Made by a program: the position numbers and the translations under genes. 21,343 nucleotides of DNA, from positions 1 through 21,343 of IMG/VR virus record IMGVR_UViG_3300022752_000451, one strand, 5' to 3'. A model generated the notes under the pieces. That model worked only from the letters and a program-made list of their open reading frames with translations. It was not told the origin of the DNA and made no database searches. Shown here piece by piece: positions 5,596-10,818 of this stretch. Source of the DNA: a virus. Numbering within the stretch: the stretch's first letter is position 1; each line of letters opens with the position of its first letter.

Positions 5596-6625
5596 TTAAT
5601 ATTTCCTCTATTCTTTCTTTGACTATAGATTTATTACCAAGTATATCCGTTTCCCAAAAAGAGTGAACTTCATACCCTTGTTTGGTAAGATTAGCAACTC
5701 TATTTTCATCTTTCAACCATATAACGGAAGCTGGTACGTTTTCGTAAAGAATCTTATCGGCAGCATATAAACGGGGATTCCCATGCCAAAAATCTCCATA
5801 ACACTCAAAAATGAGGTTATATTTTGGAATCAAAAAATCAGGATATACGTATCCTTCATCAATTGGTATAGTAGGCTCATATACAAATTCAATATCTAAA
5901 TCCAATAGTAGTAAGCCAAATTCATATTCAATCTTGTTGACATCGTAGTTTTGTAATCTGTAATTTCTTGCAAATCTACCTTTATACCAAGCTGTTAATT
6001 TTTCCTCGTCGCAGGACATTCTTGCTTGTTCCCACATTTTTTTCGAGCTTTTTGAGATTTTTTCTTTTCTTTCTGGGTTGTTGGCCGCAAATATCAACTT
6101 TTCTCTGCCGCCTTCATTGATCCATTTTTTGTACTTCTCAACTCTTTTTTGTTTTACTTCGGGAGTTTGCGCTGCCGTAACTGCTTTTTTCTTATTGTCT
6201 GGATTACTGAACCATTCCTTTTTTAACCTAGACTGTAATTCGTGATTACTAGCCTTGCGAAGTTTTTCACGGTATTCTGGTTTCGCCATTGCAACTGCAT
6301 GGTTTTGTTTCATTTTTGCTTTTACAGAAATGAAATAAGACTCAACTGTGGATTGAAAAGCTTCATCTAACAATCCTTTTTTTAACGCATAAGCAAACGC
6401 ATATTCTTTGTTGAAGAACTGCTTCACAAAGTTGTAGACAAGAACGCCTGTCTCCTCACCAAGAAAATAAGTAAAATATTCCATCTTGGAAGGAGACAGT
6501 GGCATACCATTAATACTTTTTGGATAAATTTTACTTTCGGTAAAAAGTTTTTTCAACTTTACAGTATATTTCGGAATACACTCATCAATCCAGAATTTTA
6601 AATCGATATAATCTTCAGGCTTCAT
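5582..6625 (-). CDS. Free-standing Vsr-like (EDxHD-type) homing endonuclease
   Basis: A 347-residue protein lying between the two halves of the recombinase gene. The C-terminal third has the Vsr/PD-(D/E)xK-like nuclease signature: Glu235 in KIEYEFG, YPDF (261-264), the block FECYGDFWHGNP (273-284) with the ExxxDxWH pattern, and a closing GYEVHSFWETDI (317-328). This matches the family described for fractured split-intein genes and for I-Bth0305I. Residues about 115-200 carry four short basic repeats beginning KPE, NPD, TPE and NPE, each with Lys-rich helices, similar to NUMOD3-type DNA-binding modules. Residues 1-110 are not recognised. The likely role is to cut intein-free uvsX alleles so that the locus is copied in. 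A strong AGGAGGGG precedes the ATG by 5-6 bases but lies in a hairpin (6626-6688). Confidence 0.88.
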   Translation of the reverse strand: MKPEDYIDLKFWIDECIPKYTVKLKKLFTESKIYPKSINGMPLSPSKMEYFTYFLGEETGVLVYNFVKQFFNKEYAFAYALKKGLLDEAFQSTVESYFISVKAKMKQNHAVAMAKPEYREKLRKASNHELQSRLKKEWFSNPDNKKKAVTAAQTPEVKQKRVEKYKKWINEGGREKLIFAANNPERKEKISKSSKKMWEQARMSCDEEKLTAWYKGRFARNYRLQNYDVNKIEYEFGLLLLDLDIEFVYEPTIPIDEGYVYPDFLIPKYNLIFECYGDFWHGNPRLYAADKILYENVPASVIWLKDENRVANLTKQGYEVHSFWETDILGNKSIVKERIEEILNGHK

Positions 6626-6688
6626 TTTTTCCCCTCCTAAGCTTGTCGTTGGATCTATGATCTAACTATGACGCTAGGAGGGGAAAAA
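6626..6688 (-). promoter_or_regulatory. Hairpin burying the endonuclease ribosome binding site
   Basis: The gap between the uvsX 5' gene and the endonuclease ATG is nearly all one inverted repeat. A perfect 14-bp outer stem pairs TTTTTCCCCTCCTA (6626-6639, plus strand) with TAGGAGGGGAAAAA (6675-6688). Inside are a 4-pair partial stem (6643-6646 with 6668-6671, two of them G-T) and an 8-bp stem (6648-6655 with 6659-6666, one G-T) closed by a 3-base loop. The outer stem covers the AGGAGGGG just before the ATG at 6625. After the stem comes A-rich rather than T-rich sequence, so it is not a terminator. It should hold down endonuclease translation unless a transcript starts inside it or ribosomes open it. 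Confidence 0.8.
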
Positions 6689-7936
6689 TCAAACATTTCG
6701 TCGTCTTACTTTGATTTTTGTGTCGGGGGAAACACAAGAAGGATCTCCGTACATTGTGTTGTGTGAGAGAATCCCGTTACTGAGATAAGAGTGCTCGCCT
6801 TCAACCTCAATGTCAGCAATTTCGATATCCTCCAAAGAGCTCTTAATTTGGAATGTCTCCCAGCCTCCGATAGTTTTTATAAGAAGAGGATGTTTTTTGA
6901 CTGTTTTATAAATATCTTTGGCTTCTGCATAATACATTTCGCTTGGAAAATCAACACTTCGAACAAAAACTTTATGGTCTGGTGAGCAATCAAGTGAGAA
7001 GCCAGAATGTGTGGTGATGTTTATTCTGGGGGCGCTTGGTTTTCTTACAACCCGCAAGACTGGTTTCCAAACAACGTCAGAAAAATCGTTATGATCGGCT
7101 ATCAATGTCTTCACCTCCCAACCAGATATATCAACCGGCTTTCCGATGACCATATTGTTAAAATAGATTCCTATTTCTTTAAAAAATGAACGCATGGTGC
7201 CAACACGTTCTTGATTTGTACCAACCGGACGGTAAGATATCTTTGTTTCTGGGCTCACACACCCGATCTTAACTCTTTGCTGATTTAAAAGAACCAAACA
7301 AACGTTTTTATCACCGATTACATCTGTGATTTTACGGAAGCCTTTAGAAAGCACTCTAGCAGCTAGACCAATCGTGTTCTGGTCATAATCACCTTCAATC
7401 TCTGCCTTGGGAGCAGACGCAGCAACAGAGTCCCAAATAACCGTTACCGGTACATCAGCCTTGAGATTGCGAGCCTTTTCAATAGTTGATTCAATAACCT
7501 TGAAAATGTCTTCAATACAGGTTTCTTGAATAAACACGAAACGCTTGCGAATATCGATACCAAGACCTTCAAGGTTTTCTACAGAGGTAGCGTTCTCGGT
7601 ATCAATATAAACAACAATACCATTCATCTTTTGAGTTGACTTAGCAATCTCATAAGCGATGTGAGATTTACCAGAGCTCGGTGGGCCTTGGATTTCTACA
7701 ATACGCCCTTCTGCTACACCACCATTGCGACGGTTAGAGATAATGTAGTCAAGTTGTTTGGAACCTGTAGAAATCCAACGTTTAACTGTTGTTGGAGCTT
7801 CGTCGGTACCAAGGTTAAAAGCGATTTTGTTACCAGCTTCTTTGTTGATTTGCTTGATTAGTTCAGCAGAAAAGTCTGTGTCCTCGTTTGCTGCTGGTTC
7901 GTCTAATAGAGGCTTTTTGTTTGATTTGATTGCCAT
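6689..7936 (-). CDS. uvsX: UvsX/RecA-like recombinase, N-terminal ATPase part with two intein pieces
   Basis: A 415-residue precursor. Residues 1-225 are the recombinase ATPase core: Walker A GPPSSGKS (84-91), the catalytic-Glu region around IDTENA (111-116), Walker B VTVIWDS (164-170), and LLNQQRVKIG (216-225), the RecA L2-loop start with the nucleotide-sensing Gln219. Residues 226-393 are a complete mini-intein, 394-400 (TMYGDPS) a short extein piece matching RecA VMFGNPE, and 401-415 a 15-residue intein N-fragment, followed by TGA. It forms the recombination filament only after cis-splicing and trans-splicing with the product of 4654-5595. The start at 7936 (MAIKSNKK) has AAGGAG 11 bases upstream; an in-frame start at 7990 would fall inside the -35 box. 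It has its own promoter and follows the SSB terminator. Confidence 0.93.
   Translation of the reverse strand: MAIKSNKKPLLDEPAANEDTDFSAELIKQINKEAGNKIAFNLGTDEAPTTVKRWISTGSKQLDYIISNRRNGGVAEGRIVEIQGPPSSGKSHIAYEIAKSTQKMNGIVVYIDTENATSVENLEGLGIDIRKRFVFIQETCIEDIFKVIESTIEKARNLKADVPVTVIWDSVAASAPKAEIEGDYDQNTIGLAARVLSKGFRKITDVIGDKNVCLVLLNQQRVKIGCVSPETKISYRPVGTNQERVGTMRSFFKEIGIYFNNMVIGKPVDISGWEVKTLIADHNDFSDVVWKPVLRVVRKPSAPRINITTHSGFSLDCSPDHKVFVRSVDFPSEMYYAEAKDIYKTVKKHPLLIKTIGGWETFQIKSSLEDIEIADIEVEGEHSYLSNGILSHNTMYGDPSCVSPDTKIKVRRRNV
6692..6736 (-). other. N-fragment (Int-N, 15 aa) of the split intein
   Basis: The last 15 residues of the 5' recombinase gene, CVSPDTKIKVRRRNV, followed directly by TGA. It holds only block A, with the nucleophilic Cys1. 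The partner Int-C (5221-5595) supplies everything else, giving a total intein of about 140 residues. Known atypically split inteins have N-fragments of roughly 15-25 residues (for example the AceL-TerL and VidaL types), so the length fits a known but rare class. The RRR stretch is basic, while the Int-C start is acidic (QIEELTFAEL, EIDTSSDEYEVE), consistent with charge-driven association. Confidence 0.88.
6737..6757 (-). other. Seven-residue extein between two inteins
   Basis: Codes TMYGDPS, which matches VMFGNPE in the RecA L2 DNA-binding loop. It is bounded on the left by the Asn168 end of intein 1 (SHN) and on the right by Cys1 of the split intein. Its Thr is the +1 nucleophile for intein 1 and its Ser the -1 residue for the split intein. 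Confidence 0.88.
6758..7261 (-). other. Complete cis-splicing mini-intein (168 aa)
   Basis: Residues 226-393 of the 5' recombinase gene. It starts with block A CVSPETKISY (Cys1). Block B is GFSLDCSPDHKVFV (intein residues 87-100), with Ser93-x2-His96 in place of the usual TxxH. Block F is IADIEVEGEHSYLSNG (148-163), and block G ends SHN (166-168) with +1 Thr. No LAGLIDADG, HNH or other nuclease insert is present, so it cannot home by itself. It is inserted after RVKIG of the L2 region. Its length of 168 is typical for an endonuclease-free intein. Confidence 0.92.
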
Positions 7937-7961
7937 GTATGTTTGCTCTCCTTCTTCAAAC

Positions 7962-7990
7962 AACATAACACAGCAACACTCAAAAGTCAA
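7962..7990 (-). promoter_or_regulatory. Sigma70-like promoter for uvsX
   Basis: On the minus strand TTGACT (7990-7985) and TATGTT (7967-7962) are spaced by 17 bases, matching consensus at 5 of 6 and 4 of 6. The predicted start is near 7955, leaving a leader of about 19 bases that contains AAGGAG (7953-7948). Its place just after the SSB terminator supports a separate uvsX transcript that would continue through the hairpin into the endonuclease and the C-terminal gene. Confidence 0.65.
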
Positions 7991-8010
7991 ACAAAGTAAA
8001 CGAAAAAGTT

Positions 8011-8060
8011 AAACAGAAGAAAAAGAGAAAACCCCGGAGGAGAGATCCTGCCGGGGTTTT
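8011..8060 (-). terminator. Strong intrinsic terminator after the SSB gene
   Basis: AAAACCCCGG (8028-8037) pairs with CCGGGGTTTT (8051-8060), and inside it AGGA pairs with TCCT around a GAGA loop with one bulged base. In the leftward transcript the stem is followed by CTCTTTTTCTTC. It lies about 40 bases past the SSB stop and ends the SSB transcript before the uvsX promoter. Confidence 0.85.
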
Positions 8061-8101
8061 CCGTTTTGGGTGAAGAGGAGAAAGAGGATTAAGTTAAGAT
8101 A

Positions 8102-8947
8102 TCAGAAAGGAGCCAAGTCTGCGAAGGCATCTTCAAGTTTATCGGCAACAGGATTTGTTTGCTTTCTTCCTGTTTTAGCTTCTGTTACATCTGTTCCAGC
8201 TTCTCGGGTAGAAGCACTAGGAGTGCCACCAGTAAGGTTGGCAACAAACTGTTCTAGCACCTCAACAAGTTCTTCTGGAGCCTTGCATTGACGCTTAAAC
8301 ATTTCTTCAAGGTTTGGCACTGCATCCAGCCACTTCTTCGCTTGAGTTTTATCCTTGCTAAGAAGCGAAGGCTTTTTACGAGCTTGAAGGTTGATTTGCT
8401 TCACGGGTGAACCCTTGAAGAGCCGTGGCTTACCACCTTCGATTACTTGCGTAACTGAGCAAGTGAAGTCATAGCCAACATCAGGAGAAAGCATGTCCTC
8501 GTCAATGTTATCCTTGTGAGTTAGGATACCATAAACTTGGTCACGAGTTTCCTTGGAAAACTCCCAAACTTGTGGCCCCTTGTCTTCCTCACCACGAACA
8601 AGAATAACCGCATAAAAGCGTTCCTTGGCACGAAGATGCTTGGCAATAGACCAACCATCGGGGTGCTTCTTGCTGTTACGAAGCTCTTCAAACTGTTCCT
8701 TGATAGGATCAGGAAGACCGAATGAATATGGAGCAACCATACGCATTTGAGTTAGAGGCTCACCGTAATAAGACACGGTTTGAAATGGCTCATTAGAAGA
8801 GTTTTGAATCGGAAGAAAACGAATATCGTGTTCGCCCAGAGTAGGCTTCCAGTATACTTGCTTTTGGGTTGTACCCTTTGTGCCAGTTGAGGTTTTGTCG
8901 TTCTTTGAGAGAGCTGCCTTGATTGCATCGAGATTATAACTTGCCAT
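8102..8947 (-). CDS. gp32-like single-stranded DNA-binding protein
   Basis: A 281-residue protein with the layout of T4-type gp32: a short N-terminal head (MASYNLDAIKAAL), a core OB-type region from about residue 30 to 240, and an acidic, disordered end (DKLEDAFADLAPF). The best local match is HLRAKERFYAVILVRGEEDKG (about residues 104-124), which corresponds to gp32's KxSYWANILVVKD...EGK segment, followed by EFSKETRDQVYGIL (GKKIWDKI in T4). The gp32 zinc ligands (H...C...CPVC) are not present: the matching stretch PYSFGLPDP has no cysteine. It coats ssDNA and would work with UvsX and the polymerase. It follows the HD gene and has its own terminator. AGAG 8-10 bases upstream is a weak ribosome binding site. 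T4 gp32 is 301 residues. Confidence 0.82.
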   Translation of the reverse strand: MASYNLDAIKAALSKNDKTSTGTKGTTQKQVYWKPTLGEHDIRFLPIQNSSNEPFQTVSYYGEPLTQMRMVAPYSFGLPDPIKEQFEELRNSKKHPDGWSIAKHLRAKERFYAVILVRGEEDKGPQVWEFSKETRDQVYGILTHKDNIDEDMLSPDVGYDFTCSVTQVIEGGKPRLFKGSPVKQINLQARKKPSLLSKDKTQAKKWLDAVPNLEEMFKRQCKAPEELVEVLEQFVANLTGGTPSASTREAGTDVTEAKTGRKQTNPVADKLEDAFADLAPF

Positions 8948-9055
8948 TTTATTTGCTCTTTTCTTTCTTGACCACAGTTTTTGTTTGGTTGTGTTGAACT
9001 AACACCTAGTTTTGGTGGTCTATCTACTAAGTATTAGCAAAAAATCCAATCATGT

Positions 9056-9664
9056 TTATTGAATCGAAATAACCTTTTCTTTGCCTTTACCTTGCACACA
9101 AGCAGCTTTTACAGCTTGTGAAAGAATAACACAAATCCAAGGTTCTCCTTGTGTGGGAAGATCTTCTTTAACTGACTTATTCCCAACCACAGACATAGCA
9201 TACCATTCATCAATATCAATCTCAACGTTATTTTTCGAAAGTGTAAAAAGGCTTAGTTGAGATACTGGAACGTGTTGAAACCGATCAGCAACGTTGTAAT
9301 AAACTCCAAGCTTGTCACGATGCCAATCACTTGCATTGTCTACGTAATATTCTTTGCTTTCCGTGCCAACCTTGCCAATGTCATGAAACAAAGAACAGAG
9401 AATAATGCTTGAAGTAGCAACAGAGTCCGTAAGGTTGTATACTTGACGTAGCTTGGCAGCATTCTGCAATACACGTAGAGAGTGCTCAACAAGTCCACCG
9501 GGATGACAGCAAGTATAATCCCGCTTTGTTGAAGCAGGTGCAAGCATGATTCGTTCTGCATTGTTGTCCACATAACTTAGAATAGAACCCCCTTTTGCAC
9601 CTAGCTTTGCAGCTTGTGTCTTGAATAGCTCAAAGTTCTTGATAATGATTTGTTCTTGATTCAT
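9056..9664 (-). CDS. HD-domain phosphohydrolase
   Basis: A 202-residue protein. Its metal-binding motifs are His54 and His61 in HPGGLVEHSLRV (54-65) and His94-Asp95 in SLFHDIGKVG (91-100), the HD pair. His131 (QHVPVSQ) may be the next ligand. The usual later motif with a conserved WHxG is less clear (DEWYAMSVVGNK). Related HD proteins hydrolyse phosphate esters such as nucleotides, cyclic nucleotides or 2',3'-phosphates; the substrate cannot be read. Its ATG overlaps the polymerase stop as ATGA, so the two are made together, suggesting a job in nucleotide or nucleic-acid metabolism during replication. A role in degrading host signal nucleotides is also possible. About 108 bases without a gene follow, before the SSB. 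Confidence 0.8.
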   Translation of the reverse strand: MNQEQIIIKNFELFKTQAAKLGAKGGSILSYVDNNAERIMLAPASTKRDYTCCHPGGLVEHSLRVLQNAAKLRQVYNLTDSVATSSIILCSLFHDIGKVGTESKEYYVDNASDWHRDKLGVYYNVADRFQHVPVSQLSLFTLSKNNVEIDIDEWYAMSVVGNKSVKEDLPTQGEPWICVILSQAVKAACVQGKGKEKVISIQ

Positions 9665-10785
9665 AGCGTTGAAAACCCTTTGTCTGTGGACATATAAAAC
9701 GTAGTGGTTTCTAGCTTCTTAATGTCTACACTACCCAGCTTACACAATCCATTAATCAAACTAAAACTATTTTCGTGAATATCCAAGATCAATGCATCGT
9801 GAAGAATGAATATCGGAATAATATATTCCTGCTTATCAAGCTCTTCAACATACTGGAGGATATTCAAGAAACCTAGCATAGCTACATCCATTGCTGTACT
9901 CTGCACATAATGGTTTACAAGAGTGTGTGAGGTTTCTGTTTTTACTCTTCTTCCATAAAAATTGGCAATATACCGATTACCTGTTTCCTTCCATTGTTCA
10001 TAAAGTTTTGTTCTCATAGCTTCCAAACCAAACCAATCTGAGATCTGTCCAACAGTTGATTCTAAATCTCTAATGTTAGGCAAACGCTGGCGTAGGGTTT
10101 CAATGCCTGCACCATATAGCTCCGATAACACGATCTTTTTTACCACATCACGATTAACTTCTGGATTATCTTGGAATAGAGAAGTTCTTACAGATTCATA
10201 TATGTCCTTCTCTATCTCTTCTTTTGGTTGTGTTCCACTAGTAGCTAGTAACACTCTTGGTTCCAGTGATTTGTAGTCTAGAGATACAACTGTTCCATTA
10301 TCTTTCCAACGGCTTTCTAACACGCTTCGATAAATCTTTGGAAGGTGTAACAGCATAGGCCCAGAAACAGTTTTAAACCGTCCTGTGATATTGCTTACAC
10401 GATCATATTCAACTACGTTAGCATAACCATCTTGGTTAGGCTTAAACGATTGAATATGTCCAGTTTGATCGAGTTGTGAATATTGTTGATAGCGTTCAAC
10501 ATTAATCTTTGCTGGTTGAAGATAATCAAACACTTTTTGTGTTGGAATATACACATCTTGAAGATAAGAAAGATCAAGGCTGCTTAGTTCGGTATGAAAC
10601 CTTTCTTGATCCTTCGCAATCTCGTTATAAAGCTTTTCTGGCATGGTTAAATGCCATGGAACGGCATTGCCTTGCAATCGTGGAGACAAGCCTTTAAAAG
10701 CCCGTATAAAGCGTTCTGGGGCTTGTTGCGGTTGCTTGACAAGGTATAGTTGAGAAATGAGTTGATCGATATAATCCATGACCAT
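9661..10785 (-). CDS. Family A DNA polymerase, polymerase domain only
   Basis: A 374-residue protein covering just the thumb-palm-fingers part of a Pol I type enzyme. Motifs in order: TGRFKTVSGPMLLHLP (134-149), motif A VVSLDYKSLEPRVL (166-179) with catalytic Asp170, motif B R212...K216...Y224-G225, NHYVQSTAMD (291-300), and motif C FILHDALILDI (326-336) with catalytic Asp330. There is no 3'-5' or 5'-3' exonuclease domain; E. coli Pol I is 928 residues and its Klenow polymerase part about 400. Aligned by eye, the Phe762 position of Pol I is Leu220. Motif C reads HDA where the family usually has HDE. It sits after the baseplate-hub gene and upstream of the HD gene (ATGA overlap). The start at 10785 lacks a ribosome binding site; ATG at 10779 is equally possible. 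Confidence 0.88.
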   Translation of the reverse strand: MVMDYIDQLISQLYLVKQPQQAPERFIRAFKGLSPRLQGNAVPWHLTMPEKLYNEIAKDQERFHTELSSLDLSYLQDVYIPTQKVFDYLQPAKINVERYQQYSQLDQTGHIQSFKPNQDGYANVVEYDRVSNITGRFKTVSGPMLLHLPKIYRSVLESRWKDNGTVVSLDYKSLEPRVLLATSGTQPKEEIEKDIYESVRTSLFQDNPEVNRDVVKKIVLSELYGAGIETLRQRLPNIRDLESTVGQISDWFGLEAMRTKLYEQWKETGNRYIANFYGRRVKTETSHTLVNHYVQSTAMDVAMLGFLNILQYVEELDKQEYIIPIFILHDALILDIHENSFSLINGLCKLGSVDIKKLETTTFYMSTDKGFSTL

Positions 10786-10818
10786 ATGTTGCCATATGAT
10801 ATGAATAATCTATAGATT

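Noticed and set aside
5582-6689. A group I intron or a sequencing frameshift as the cause of the recombinase break.
   Set aside because: Both halves carry matching intein blocks in frame with extein sequence, each has its own start and ribosome binding site, and a full endonuclease gene lies between. Protein splicing explains all of it; I saw no need for an intron core.
6907-6914. TATAAATA on the plus strand, identical to the T4 late promoter core.
   Set aside because: It points away from all local genes and lies within the intein 1 coding sequence; an AT-rich chance match is likely.
7937-7990. An 18-codon N-terminal extension of the recombinase from an in-frame start at 7990.
   Set aside because: It would start in the -35 box, upstream of the predicted transcription start, and has no ribosome binding site; ATG 7936 has AAGGAG upstream.
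8948-9055. Possible promoter or small gene in the 108-base gap upstream of the SSB gene.
   Set aside because: Only weak boxes (TTGGAT, 17 bases, TAGATA) and 4-5-bp hairpins are visible; no open frame with a start signal.
10807-10818. 12-base palindrome AATCTATAGATT between the hub-like gene and the polymerase.
   Set aside because: Short, AT-rich and without a T run or promoter boxes nearby; not enough to call an operator or terminator.
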